64,000 nucleotides of DNA, taken from contig CP051139.1 in the NCBI GenBank assembly GCA_001592805.2, positions 2,108,001 through 2,172,000 on the forward strand, read 5' to 3'. This document shows positions 9,952 to 20,257 of this stretch, one piece after another. The position numbers and the translations under genes were made by a program. Position 1 is the first letter of the stretch. Each line of letters opens with the position of its first letter. Under the pieces are notes generated by a model, which did no database searches, had not been told where the DNA came from, and saw nothing but the letters and a program-made list of their open reading frames with translations. The stretch comes from Peltaster fructicola (taxonomy: Eukaryota; Ascomycota; Dothideomycetes).

Positions 9952-11886
9952 CTAAGATGGTACAGCTGACTTCAGCAGCTTCGTGATAGGATCTTTCACG
10001 GTGTTGTTCTTGATGAGTGCAATAAACTCACCAGTCTTGTCCTTACTGACTCGAGTCTTGAACCTCATACCTAAGTCCTTGATTGAGATGCCGTTTGGTG
10101 GAATGGCAGCACGAATCTCCTCAATGGTTGGTAATCTTGGCGGAGGTGTGCCACTGCGTCCAGGGCTCTGTGCGCGAGATCCTGGCTGCGACTCATGAGG
10201 TGAGACAGTCTCCAGTCTACGATTCTTTGGTCGTCCAGCTCGAGAGGCATCAGTCTCACTGCCTGATCCATATCCAGCCATTGAGCGAGACAGCGGCGAT
10301 CGAGCTCCATCAGCTGTGAGGTTGCTAGACGATACTGCGCGTCCATTGAGACCTTTGGCTCGCTTCCGAGACTCGTTACCACTGATTTCGGAGAGGCTCG
10401 GCGACCCAGGTCTTTTCAGCGATGGCGCGCCGAGTCGAGAGTGATCACGCTTCTCAGTGCGCCCGGCCGGTGTGTTGTTGCCGTGTGTCGAGGTACCAGA
10501 GCGGATTTGCTTTGCAGCCTCTTCCTTCTTACGCTCCTCTTCCAATCTGCGCTCCTCTTCGGAGTCCTCGTCATCGCTCGAGTCAGAGTATGGATGCTCG
10601 GAATCAGAGTCATATTCGTACTTCTTCTCGTGCTTGACGATTCGCTTGCGCAGCTTCTTCTGCAGTCTGCGCTCGGCCTTTTGATCTTCGCGCTCCTTGT
10701 CCTCTTCTGCATCGTAATCCTTTTCGTCGTTCTTCATGTTGGTGGCGGGCAGATTAGCCTCACGCATCTCGTCGCGCACTTTCTTCTCGATCTCTTTGGC
10801 GTCCTCGTCGTCATCACCGAAGATCAAGCCTTCGTCATCGTCCTGAAACTCGTCCTTAGCTTCGAAGTCTAGCTCATCGAGGTCCGCTCTGTACGAGTCT
10901 TCGGCTGCTCGTGGCTTGACATCGTCGTCGTCCATCATGCGTCGTCGGTTCTCGGCTTGTTTCTTTCGGATCTCATCGTTCTTGTCTTGTGTGTTCAGAT
11001 ACCATCGCCCTGGAGTGTACTTCTTCGACATGTGCTTTTCGACTTCCTCTGAATTCATGACAGAGATCCTGTCTGTTTGTCGGAAGGTGTACCATCGCTC
11101 GACAGGAACCATGGTGAAGGCGTGAGCACTGATCTGGAACAGTACACTGTTCTCTGACAGTGGCTCCTGATATGAACCAATCCAGATATTCTTACCATCG
11201 AAGTCCTCTAGATGCCACGGCTTTGTCTCCTCGTATCGTAGCTGTGCAGCCTTCTGCTGCTTTGGATTGTTGTCATCGTAATACACATCTTCAACCTTCT
11301 TGCCATTCTTCTTCTTCGCCTGTGGTCTTTTGGAGTTGCCAGAAGGCGCTATGAGCGCCTGATTGGCCTCGCGCTCAGCCTGCCGCTCTGCACGTCGGGC
11401 AGTCTGTAGCTCTCGCTCTTTGTCGTCCACACCATTCTGCTCTTCCTCAGCCGTCTGTTGCTTGTCGCGCGCATATCTTCGATGCAATCTCAGTGGCCGT
11501 GTGAACTGCTCTTCGTTGTATGGGTTGATCAGTGACACTGATCCATCCTTGTTGGCTCGATTCTGAAACTTGATGCCATGGAATCGCATGCCGCGGCCAA
11601 GGTCAGCCTTTGAGATGACGATCGGGAACTCCTGATAGTTCTGCGGTGGAGGCGGCGCGACTGCAGGACCTGCGTTGGCTACACCATTGTTCTGTGCTTG
11701 GGCTGGCTTGACAGTCTGCTGCGTTGCCGGGGTTTTGTTGTTCAGCGATGCTCGCGAGAGATTGGATGGTTGACCTCGGGCAAATCGAGGTCTTTTCTGC
11801 ATGAATGGACTCGTGCCTGTCGCGCGCTTGATAGCAGGACGAGCATTTGGCGCAATGGGAGGCGTCAGCCCTTGCGAGTCGCTCAT
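9952..11886 (-). CDS. TFG1: TFIIF alpha subunit (RAP74/Tfg1)
   Basis: Single exon, 644 residues. It is the large subunit of general transcription factor TFIIF, which binds RNA polymerase II and stabilises the preinitiation complex. The N-terminal dimerisation region appears as FPIVISKADLGRGMRFHG and, later, ETKPWHLEDFDGKNIWIGSY with PVERWYTFRQTDRI. A long acidic/lysine-rich hinge follows (about 330-480), then a Ser-rich linker. The C-terminal winged-helix domain is IKDLGMRFKTRV to KLLKSAVPS. The ATG at 11886 is the first true start codon. An in-frame TTG just upstream is not needed. It is divergent from the Cid1-type polymerase. Confidence 0.9.
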   Translation of the reverse strand: MSDSQGLTPPIAPNARPAIKRATGTSPFMQKRPRFARGQPSNLSRASLNNKTPATQQTVKPAQAQNNGVANAGPAVAPPPPQNYQEFPIVISKADLGRGMRFHGIKFQNRANKDGSVSLINPYNEEQFTRPLRLHRRYARDKQQTAEEEQNGVDDKERELQTARRAERQAEREANQALIAPSGNSKRPQAKKKNGKKVEDVYYDDNNPKQQKAAQLRYEETKPWHLEDFDGKNIWIGSYQEPLSENSVLFQISAHAFTMVPVERWYTFRQTDRISVMNSEEVEKHMSKKYTPGRWYLNTQDKNDEIRKKQAENRRRMMDDDDVKPRAAEDSYRADLDELDFEAKDEFQDDDEGLIFGDDDEDAKEIEKKVRDEMREANLPATNMKNDEKDYDAEEDKEREDQKAERRLQKKLRKRIVKHEKKYEYDSDSEHPYSDSSDDEDSEEERRLEEERKKEEAAKQIRSGTSTHGNNTPAGRTEKRDHSRLGAPSLKRPGSPSLSEISGNESRKRAKGLNGRAVSSSNLTADGARSPLSRSMAGYGSGSETDASRAGRPKNRRLETVSPHESQPGSRAQSPGRSGTPPPRLPTIEEIRAAIPPNGISIKDLGMRFKTRVSKDKTGEFIALIKNNTVKDPITKLLKSAVPS

Positions 11887-12339
11887 CTTGCACAATCACT
11901 GTCGGCTCGAATGATCGACTGTGTTGCCCTCTGCTGCATGAATCATGAGCGTGTAGAATTACGGAAATGATCGTTTCGTATCCAGAACGAAGAATCGTGT
12001 TGCCGACAGGCCGTGGTCACTGCAGGGAGTAGATGTGATGTCGACAAAGAAAGTGGTTTGCTGAGGGTGACAAGCGAGTCACTGGTCTTGTGCCTGCGCG
12101 CTAGGCCACAACTAAATGTGGCGCTATTTATTCAAAACCTTAGCTACATAAACATCTCCATCAACTAATCGACAACTCCTTCATTCTGAGGGAACGACGA
12201 CTTGGGAAAGGAAGCGAAAGCTTTTTCAGACCACCCAGTGGTGTTGTAACATGTCGGCATGACACAACGCGGTCCGGACCCAACTTATTCGTACTCCTTC
12301 CATCTCTCGCCGTCACTTACCTGAGCTTGACATCAGAAG
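11887..12339. promoter_or_regulatory. divergent promoter, TFG1 / Cid1-type polymerase
   Basis: 453 bases shared by two divergent genes, both concerned with RNA synthesis or end modification. No gene is seen inside. Confidence 0.5.
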
Positions 12340-14685
12340 ATGGCCCAACCATCGAGCAATGAGCTTCTCGAGGAGCGACTTCGTAGAATGATCCTCACAA
12401 ACGGTCCTGACTCCCCGGATCAGGTTCAGAACGTGCCTGTGGTCAGGTTGCCTCCTCGGCCACGAAACGCTGCAGAGCAGACCCAGTCTGCAGCATATCC
12501 CATACAGCAAGGTCCACATCATCATCCTGCTGGTCTCGCACGAGGCGGCTCTAGTAGCTCCTCCAACTTCCGCAATGCTGGACCTATGCCGCATCATTCA
12601 CAACACTCACAAGGCAACTTCGCTCCAAGCGAGGTAGCAGACCCACACCGACGTCTCCCAGCGCGCCATGTGCAGCACAACCTGCAGCCACAACAGGTCA
12701 ACCCAAGACTCCAACGACAATGGCGCCAACCACAAGGCCCTGGCATGGACTCGACTAGCTTCAATAGAACTCCACAGCCAGCACAGCACACGAATCGTCC
12801 ACGTCAACTGTACGACCCATCGTCGCAGAGCCTACCACCACACGTACAGCAACAGATTAGAGCACAATATCTTCAGTCGATTGCGGACCGCGAGATCCCT
12901 TTGATAGAAATGAGTAACGAGGAGCGACAGGAGAAAGAAGCTTTTCGAGTCAAACTTCAATCTATCTGTCACGAGCTCTGCGCTTCTGATCCTGATCGAC
13001 TCCCTGCGGTCGAACTCTGCTGTTTTGGCAGTTTTCAATCGGGTTTTGCTTCTGCTGGCTCTGACATGGACTTAGTGATAGTGCCACTTAACAAGGCAGC
13101 AACCGCAACGCCGTTCTCACTGCACGAAGGCGATCTTCCTAGACAACTCGAACATCGACTGCTACAGCTCGGCTATGGAGGCCGCCTTCTCACACGGACT
13201 AGAGTGCCCATTATCAAAGTGTGTGAACTGCCTGGCGAGTCCTTGCTCAGCCAGTTGCGAGAAGAGCGTACCAAATGGGACAAGCTTTCTCCCAAGCTCA
13301 AGTACCCACACCTCGAAGCTGACGACGAGCCTGAGGACATTGCAATCGAGGCTGTCGACAAGCCGGAGGTGCTTGATGATGCACCAGGAGAAGATGCCTT
13401 GACGAACAAGAGCATCCACGAAGCGGACGTGCCTCCCACTACAGTCGACCAGACTATTGATGGTACGACACTCGAACACAAAGAGGCACAATCCAAGCGA
13501 TCTGGTCAATCAAAGAAGTGGGAGCGCGAGCGAAATGCCGGTCCACTGGACTTTCCCAAGCATGGCGTTGGCATCCAATGCGACATCAACTTCTTCAACC
13601 CTCTAGGTCTGCACAACACTCAGATGCTTCGCTGCTACTCACTTTGCGATCCGCGTGTGCGACCAATGATTCTGTTCGTGAAGGCATGGGCGAAGCAGCG
13701 CAAGATCAACAGCTCTTACTCCGGGACACTCTCCAGCTATGGCTACGTCCTTATGGTTCTCCACTACCTGATCAACGTCGTTCGTCCACCTGTGCTCCCA
13801 AACCTTCAGCAGCCGTGGCGTCCACATGCAGGCTGTACACCACAAGGAGCGGATTCTACTCAAGTTGACGACTGGGCTGTGGACTTCTGGCGTCGTGAGG
13901 ACGAGATCATCACGGCCGCCAGCAGGAACATGCTCACCACCAATCATGACTCGCTTGGCCATTTACTTGCAGGCTTCTTTCGCTACTATGCTGCACAGCC
14001 TGGCAGCTACTCATTCCACTGGATGCAACAGACTCTCTCTCTGCGCACACGAGGTGGCATCCTATCCAAGGAAGAGAAGGGCTGGGTGAAGGCACGTACC
14101 GAGGAATCTGACGGCAAGAAGGTGCAGTATCGCTACCTCTTCTGCATCGAAGATCCTTTCGAGCTGGAGCACAACGTCGCTCGAACCGTAACACACTTTG
14201 GCATAGTTGCGATTCGAGACGAATTCCGACGCGCCAATAGGATCTTGATGGATGTCGGAGCACGTAACATACTGAAGGATGGCGAGCTGTTTGATGCTTT
14301 GCAGGAGCCTGCGGCTATGGACGACAATGGCCCGGTCCATGTGGACGTCGCTCGAGTTGCTGCCAGTGGACAACAACAGACAAAGCTCAACACGAAGGAT
14401 GTTGATGCCTTCCCAACTCTTGGAAAGGCACCAGCTACGCCATTAGTCACTACCACAGGAGAACAAGTCAAGCCTCGAGGGAAAGGCACTGGGAAGCAGA
14501 GGATTGCTGGAGCTAAGGATGCTTCACAGAACGAGACATCAACACCGCTCGTGGCAGCCGTTAGAAACGATGATCAGGACGGGACACAGGTCGTGGCACC
14601 TGTCGACGATATTAAGCCGAAGAAGAACTATCGACGCAGACAGCGTGCGCAGCGAAAGGTTGTACTCGGCACAGACGCAACTTAG
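12340..14685 (+). CDS. Cid1-family non-canonical poly(A)/poly(U) polymerase
   Basis: Single exon, 781 residues. It is a DNA polymerase beta-like nucleotidyltransferase that adds A or U to RNA 3' ends. A Gln/His/Pro-rich disordered N-terminus (about 1-180) precedes the core. The nucleotidyltransferase motif is CFGSFQSGFASAGSDMDLV with the two metal Asp residues in DMD; the third is in GIQCDINFF. The central domain has FVKAWAKQR and SYGYVLMVLHYL. The PAP/25A-associated motif follows as FCIEDPFELEHNVARTV. An acidic insertion (about 325-400) splits the core, and the C-terminal tail is basic. The U-versus-A preference cannot be read from these motifs. It is convergent with CCS1, 86 bases away. Confidence 0.9.
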   Translation: MAQPSSNELLEERLRRMILTNGPDSPDQVQNVPVVRLPPRPRNAAEQTQSAAYPIQQGPHHHPAGLARGGSSSSSNFRNAGPMPHHSQHSQGNFAPSEVADPHRRLPARHVQHNLQPQQVNPRLQRQWRQPQGPGMDSTSFNRTPQPAQHTNRPRQLYDPSSQSLPPHVQQQIRAQYLQSIADREIPLIEMSNEERQEKEAFRVKLQSICHELCASDPDRLPAVELCCFGSFQSGFASAGSDMDLVIVPLNKAATATPFSLHEGDLPRQLEHRLLQLGYGGRLLTRTRVPIIKVCELPGESLLSQLREERTKWDKLSPKLKYPHLEADDEPEDIAIEAVDKPEVLDDAPGEDALTNKSIHEADVPPTTVDQTIDGTTLEHKEAQSKRSGQSKKWERERNAGPLDFPKHGVGIQCDINFFNPLGLHNTQMLRCYSLCDPRVRPMILFVKAWAKQRKINSSYSGTLSSYGYVLMVLHYLINVVRPPVLPNLQQPWRPHAGCTPQGADSTQVDDWAVDFWRREDEIITAASRNMLTTNHDSLGHLLAGFFRYYAAQPGSYSFHWMQQTLSLRTRGGILSKEEKGWVKARTEESDGKKVQYRYLFCIEDPFELEHNVARTVTHFGIVAIRDEFRRANRILMDVGARNILKDGELFDALQEPAAMDDNGPVHVDVARVAASGQQQTKLNTKDVDAFPTLGKAPATPLVTTTGEQVKPRGKGTGKQRIAGAKDASQNETSTPLVAAVRNDDQDGTQVVAPVDDIKPKKNYRRRQRAQRKVVLGTDAT

Positions 14686-14771
14686 GTCTTGGCGTTGTAC
14701 ATGTCTTACTTATCACGGCATTTGCATTATGATACCCAGCACGTCAAAAGATAGCGTGCATATGCAGGACT

Positions 14772-15560
14772 CTACAGCATACCTCTATCTTTCTGTTCAG
14801 CGCGCTCTTCCCACACTGTCTTGCCGCTACAGCTACAGACAGTCTTGTCATTGTCCCACACACCAGCACTCCTCGCTATCACACCAACAAGGGCGTCCTG
14901 GTCCTCCTTGTCCACCGGCTTGCCCTCTCTGCTAACCACGACAGATCTCCCTATCATCTCCCAGACCTCGATCGGCTTGTCAATGAAGGCTGAGCCCAGA
15001 CCACTCTTCGACACAGATATGGTTCCAAGTATTCCTTTGGCTTGTCTGTTCTCTTTCTTGGCTAGGAGCAAGTCCCATATGCTGCCTGTGGATCGTGGTC
15101 CGTCACTGATATCGCCTGATTCCCTAATGTTGACCTCATACGTGCCTGTACTTACACCTTTCAGTGTCATATCCATGATGGTCATCTTCGGTGCAACCTG
15201 CACCATTCGTACTAAGCCTCGTACTGGGTTCTCTACATTCGAAGCATGTGTTTCGAGTATGCAGACAGCTGCACTGTTGTCTGACTTGCCTGAGCCTCGA
15301 AGTATGGCATCTCGACCAGTGCCTTGTATTGCTTCCACTATAGCGCTCGGGGCTGCTGTCCCAGTCACTGCGATGAGCTGCTTGGCTACGTCTGCATCAA
15401 TCTTCTGTATACCTGGATGACTGTGTCAATCGTTGTCGACGAGGTACGGCGAAGGCTGTATGTGCTGACCATCGAGCTGTTTCAGTGCTGATGAGACGTC
15501 CTCAACACATGCGTTACAGCTGAGCGGAACGGCGAACGTCGTCTGAAATGCTGGAATCAT
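14772..15560 (-). CDS. CCS1: copper chaperone for superoxide dismutase
   Basis: Two exons, 15560-15470 and 15412-14772, in frame, 243 residues. It delivers copper to, and oxidises the disulfide of, Cu/Zn superoxide dismutase in the cytosol and mitochondrial intermembrane space. Domain I is Atx1-like with the metal motif LSCNACVEDV (CxxC). Domain II is SOD-like (SAAVCILE, GVSTGTYEVNIRESGDIS). Domain III ends with the CxC motif CSCSGKTVWEER. An in-frame ATG at 15593 would add 11 residues; I prefer 15560, which matches the common IPAFQTTFAVP start. The first exon is too short to be found by length alone. Confidence 0.92.
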
Positions 15561-16142
15561 GATCGATCTGCTTGGAATTGTGCTCTGTAGCATGCGCAGG
15601 AGACTAGATGAAGACGAATGATGTCAATCAAGACTTGCTTAATAATTATCAGCTACCAGATAGAAGCAGCAAACGCTCACCCCGTCGCAAGCAGAGCCGC
15701 ACTCGACGTATTGATGGGTTTGGATGATCAATGGCTTGCTATGATGGTGATGTCATTGCATCAAGCAGTCTTCGCAGTCTGCACAGCAATTCGTCGAAAC
15801 TGCTCTCTGTCGCTCAGAGTTGTTCGTGGAGACCTCCATCGGCATATCGGCATACGATATGTTTGGCTTGGCGGAATGATTTCCGCGCATTGTTGTATAA
15901 CGCATCACGTGAGTGCCATTCATAACATCGCGAGGTCATCTCCTTCTGTTTGCGACTCGACCACCAATGATCCAAGGTTATGTACGTCAACTGACAGCAT
16001 AGTCTCCGTTCTTGTGCGCAATTCACGAAAGAGAGTAATCCTTCCGTCTAGGCAGACGACGCTATCGAAGCACAGCTGTATCCACTCACGACTGCATGCT
16101 CGAGCGCAATACCGTTGTACAGACGCCGACAAGCGCGCCAAA
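15561..16142. promoter_or_regulatory. divergent promoter, CCS1 / Tdp1-like
   Basis: 582 bases between two divergent starts. The downstream frame is open through much of it, but the codons upstream of 16143 look non-coding and the family start fits the ATG at 16143. Confidence 0.5.
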
Positions 16143-17753
16143 ATGCCAGGAACTCTCGATCTAGGCGCTCTACATCGCGAGAGACAAGCAAGACAGAACA
16201 AGAAGAGAGAACGATCTATATCGCCTCCTCCAGCATCGCGCAAAGCTCCTAAGCTCGAGACCGAGACTATCAGCTTGCCAAGCGGCGCGAGATTGACATC
16301 TTTCACAACCACTCTTGCCACTGATCAGCAAAGTAGGAAGACTTCCGTTGCTCATGCCGCCAATGAGAAGCTCAAGACAACTACAGTCAAGTCTCACACG
16401 GCACAAGATGCCTTGACACAGCCTAAACGTCCAGGAGACATCGTCTTCCCTCACGGCGTCGTCAAGAAGACATGGGCATTTGGTCATGAGCGTGATGGCA
16501 GTGATGTAAAGCTCGAAGAAGTCCTTGAGCCGCAGACACTACGTATCGCCGTCCTTTCGGCGTTCCAGTGGGACATGGAGTGGGTGATGTCGAAGCTCAA
16601 AACACCCTTGAACGGTGGATCGACAAGATGTGTCTTCGTCATGCAAGCAAAGGAAGCATCCTTGAAAGCTCAGATGCTAGCAGATACACAAGCACAGAGA
16701 GCATGGCTCAGGTTGTGCTTCCCACCCATGGAGGGACAAACAAATTGCATGCACTCAAAGCTCATGCTGCTGTTTCATGCAAACAAGCTGAGAGTCGCAA
16801 TCCCGACTGCCAATCTGCTCAACTTTGACTGGGGTGAGACTGGTGTTATGGAGAACAGTGTCTTCATGATCGACCTTCCTCGCCTGTCAGAAGGACAGAA
16901 ACAAAACCTCACCGACTTCGGCAAGGAGCTGCTCTACTTTCTTGATAAGCAGGGAGTTGACCAGGACATCAAAGACGGCATGCTCAACTTCGACTTCTCT
17001 ACCACAGAGCAAATGGGGTTTGTTCACTCGATCGGCGGTATATCAGCCGGTGATCATGCTCAACGATCTGGTTTAGCGTCACTCGGTCGCGCAGTCCGGC
17101 AGCTGGATCTCAAGAGTGAGGACGTCGATATTGACTTCGCCGCGTCTTCTATCGGCAGTCTAAAGGATGCACAGCTGAGCCTGCTTCATGCCGCTGCCTG
17201 TGGTGAGGATGTGTTCACCCACACCGCGAAGACGGCCACTGCAAAGGCCACCAATTTCTTCAACAAGGCTTCACACAATGATCATAGCATCCGCGACAAG
17301 GTCCGCATCTACTTTCCCACAAAGGAGACCGTACAAGGATCGACAGCCGGTGCGGCAGGAACTATATGCTTAAGCCGTGAGTGGTTCGAACAGATGACAT
17401 TTCCACGTCGCTGTTTCCGCGACTACATCTCAACGAGGGCTGGCCTACTCAGCCACAACAAGATCTTGTACGTCAGATCCGTATCAGAGCTGAAGAAGAA
17501 GGTCGCTTGGGCATATGTGGGCTCCGCAAACGTATCGGAGTCTGCTTGGGGAAAGCTTGTGTACAGCAAGAAGGAGAAGACATGGCATGTCAATTGTCGC
17601 AACTGGGAGTGTGGTGTTGTCCTACCTGTCAAAGTGGATGCTATATCGGACTTGTCAGATCTGAAAGTCTTCGACCAGGTCGTCAGACCGCCATTCCTTT
17701 ATCCTGGTTCAGACTATGACAGAAGGGAGCCATGGTACTTCAAGGAGAGCTGA
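16143..17753 (+). CDS. TDP1: tyrosyl-DNA phosphodiesterase 1-like protein
   Basis: Single exon, 536 residues from the ATG at 16143. It is a phospholipase-D-superfamily enzyme that hydrolyses 3'-phosphotyrosyl bonds left by stalled topoisomerase I. The first HxK motif is NCMHSKLMLLFH and the second is LLSHNKILYV, followed by the Tdp1 hallmark YVGSANVSESAWGKL. The N-terminus has a basic, Ser/Pro-rich segment (KKRERSISPPP) that suits nuclear import. Both catalytic His-Lys pairs are present. It is somewhat shorter than yeast and animal proteins and may act on other DNA-end adducts. Confidence 0.85.
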   Translation: MPGTLDLGALHRERQARQNKKRERSISPPPASRKAPKLETETISLPSGARLTSFTTTLATDQQSRKTSVAHAANEKLKTTTVKSHTAQDALTQPKRPGDIVFPHGVVKKTWAFGHERDGSDVKLEEVLEPQTLRIAVLSAFQWDMEWVMSKLKTPLNGGSTRCVFVMQAKEASLKAQMLADTQAQRAWLRLCFPPMEGQTNCMHSKLMLLFHANKLRVAIPTANLLNFDWGETGVMENSVFMIDLPRLSEGQKQNLTDFGKELLYFLDKQGVDQDIKDGMLNFDFSTTEQMGFVHSIGGISAGDHAQRSGLASLGRAVRQLDLKSEDVDIDFAASSIGSLKDAQLSLLHAAACGEDVFTHTAKTATAKATNFFNKASHNDHSIRDKVRIYFPTKETVQGSTAGAAGTICLSREWFEQMTFPRRCFRDYISTRAGLLSHNKILYVRSVSELKKKVAWAYVGSANVSESAWGKLVYSKKEKTWHVNCRNWECGVVLPVKVDAISDLSDLKVFDQVVRPPFLYPGSDYDRREPWYFKES

Positions 17754-18069
17754 ATCAGACCGCCAGAAGAGGAAGCTGCATCTAATGGCTGAGGATTCCT
17801 GATGTTCATACCATGCAGCTCTATGGGCAGAATTGTTCATACTAGTGAAGTTGTTCAGATATGCCAGGACAGTACGATGATTATGATAGCTTGGCTAAAT
17901 CTTTGAGTATCCATTCTATCGCCCACCTGACACTCCGGACCGACTATATTGATTGGCTCAGCATCAACCACAAGAGAGAGAGAGAGCTCAAAGCATCGAA
18001 GCAATGACACATGCGCAAGTTGATCGCCGTCGAGTGAGCCATTTTCGCTCAGAAGCATAAGATCATTAA
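17754..18069. other. intergenic between convergent genes
   Basis: 316 bases holding the 3' flanks of the Tdp1-like gene and the sugar transporter. A short GA repeat sits near 17973-17987. No gene. Confidence 0.5.
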
Positions 18070-19921
18070 TTAGGCTGCAGAACCCTTCGCATCAACGTGC
18101 TCTACGTAACTCTGAACAGCTTTCCCTCCATATTCCGACTCTGTTTCGACTGTTGAGCTATTCTTCAGTGCCTTTGCACGACTTTTGCTGAGTAGAGTGT
18201 CCTTGGTAGCACCAGCAATAATGTTTCCCTCGAACAGCAGACCAATTGACTCGAGTGGCACACCAGCTGTCTCTGGGATGAAAAGAATGGCGTAGACAAC
18301 CATAAGTATGCAGCAGACTGCAAATACAAGGAACTAAGCACCTTGTTAGCTCGACCTCTAGACTCGATGCTTCTACTTACTGTACCATAGGTGATGTTAG
18401 CAAGCATAATGGGTGTGATCTTTGCAATCACAACTGCGCAACCATCAGTATATGATCTTGTCTTTAGCCATGTCCACTTACAGTTCATTAGCCACTGTGT
18501 CATCAGAGCTGCTGCCATGATCAGGGATCGCACATGATTAGGCTGTAGATGATCAGTACACCGTCTTTCGATAATATGAGCCACATACCGAGCACTCGGC
18601 GGAAAGGACGAAAGGTATTGGACCCCAACCGAAGCTGTAGAAGACAACGAACAAGTAGACGCAGACAATTGCGAAGTAGCTGTTCCCGGTAAGGGGTGCG
18701 TTTGTGTTAATTGGGTTGACAGCTTGGTTGATGCCAATGTAGAACATGGCGAAGGCCTGACCAAGGGCGCCAACGATCAGAGACCACTTTCTGCCAACTT
18801 GCTCTGTCGCAAGCATCAGACCTAATGCTGTGATGACTATCTTGACCACGCCGTAGATGCCAGTAGCGAAGAGACTGCTCTGCGTGCCGGCAAGGCCGAT
18901 AGACTGGAAGATCTGAGGAGCATAGTAGTTGATGGAATTGGTGCCCGTCCACTGCACGAGGGTTAGTCGTAGCTAATCTTTAGACGCCGGGCTTACCTGT
19001 TGCCAGAACATAATCATGACAGCCATGACGAACACATACGACGATCGCTTCTCCGAGAACGTTGCCTTTATCTGCTTCTTGAATGAAAGTCTCTCGTGTC
19101 CCTGGAAATCATTCACTATCTCGTCCAACTCTTGTGCGACATCAGCATCATGGATAGACTTCGAGCGAACTTTTGCCAATGCGTGTCGAGCATCTTCGAC
19201 TCGATTCTTCTCCACAAGCCATCTTGGGCTCTCGTTCATAAAGAGTATACCTACCAGGAGGATTGTGCCTGGCAACATCTGCAGCGCAAATGGGATACGC
19301 CATTGTGCTGAATTTGAGCTGGAGATGGAGATTGAAACACCGTAGTTGACAAAGAAGCTGAGACAGATGCCAGTGACGTTGAAGAGCTGCATACAGCCGA
19401 TGCAACGTCCTCTGATCTCCTTGTTGGCATTCTCACCGATGTATGTTGGAACAACTGCTGAGATCAGGCCGACACCGAAGCCGCCGATGAAACGACCAAC
19501 GTAGAGCTGTGAGAGCTTGTCTGACGGACCCAGGGCGCAGAGAGTCTGGATGAGACTGCCCACAAGGAAGATGATGTCGGCAAGGATGATCGTACGCTTT
19601 CGTCCGAGACCGTCAGAAAGGAAGAAACTGCTGGCAGCTCCAAAGAAACACCCTGCCTGGAGTACAGATACCACGTTGCCAGAGAAATTGGCGAATCCGG
19701 GATCGGACTTGTGGAAGTTGAAGGAGTCCTGCCAGGATGTCATTGTCAGGACACCTCCGATAAGACCTGTGTCCCAGCCGAAGAGCATGCCTACTTGGTC
19801 AGTCATGCTTCTCTGTAGTCAGGATAGACAAACCACCAAAGCTAGCGACAGCCGTGAGAAGGTATGCTTGGCGGTATCGGTATGCGTCCTGCCATATTGA
19901 AGATATCTTGCCGCCTGCCAT
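18070..19921 (-). CDS. MFS sugar (hexose-type) transporter
   Basis: Six exons on the minus strand: 19921-19834, 19790-18997, 18951-18589, 18542-18482, 18433-18381 and 18333-18070. The joins keep frame and give 540 residues. It is a twelve-helix major facilitator of the sugar porter family in the plasma membrane. Signatures: GMLFGWDTGLIGG in helix 1, GRKRT in loop 2-3, YVGRFIGGFGVG in helix 4, the PESPRWL-like ESPRWLVEKNR in the central loop, QQWTGTNSINYYAP in helix 7, and PETAGVPLESI after helix 12. All sugar-porter signatures are present. The substrate is probably a hexose, which is inference. The regulator gene next to it is on the same strand. Confidence 0.9.
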
Positions 19922-20257
19922 GATGCCGGTGCTGCGTGGTGTGTCAGAGGTCCTCAGAAATATGCGACGGAGTTGCTGGCTCTGCTTGAGCTTATATGAA
20001 GTTGCTCGGTAACGGACGGAGGAGAGCGCCTAGACCGTCCGACGAGATAGCTTGCGTGAGGCATGAGATTAGTGCGCCATCAATCACGTCGTATTGTATA
20101 TTTCGGTTTCTGCAGCCCGGACTCCACCTCCTCGCGTGTGCACTTCTGTGGGTCTTGGAGAACGTGGAGAGTCTGGGGAAGCGGAGAGTGCCTCGGGTAA
20201 TGACTGCGGGCTTTGAAAAGTCGGCATTCGAATGTGTGTCGTGGTACGGCGGCCAGA
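19922..20257. promoter_or_regulatory. transporter promoter
   Basis: 336 bases between the 3' end of the Zn2Cys6 gene and the transporter ATG. It contains a CGG at about 20225-20260 and several CCG/CGG triplets, which are typical half-sites for Zn2Cys6 proteins. No clear paired site can be called. Confidence 0.35.
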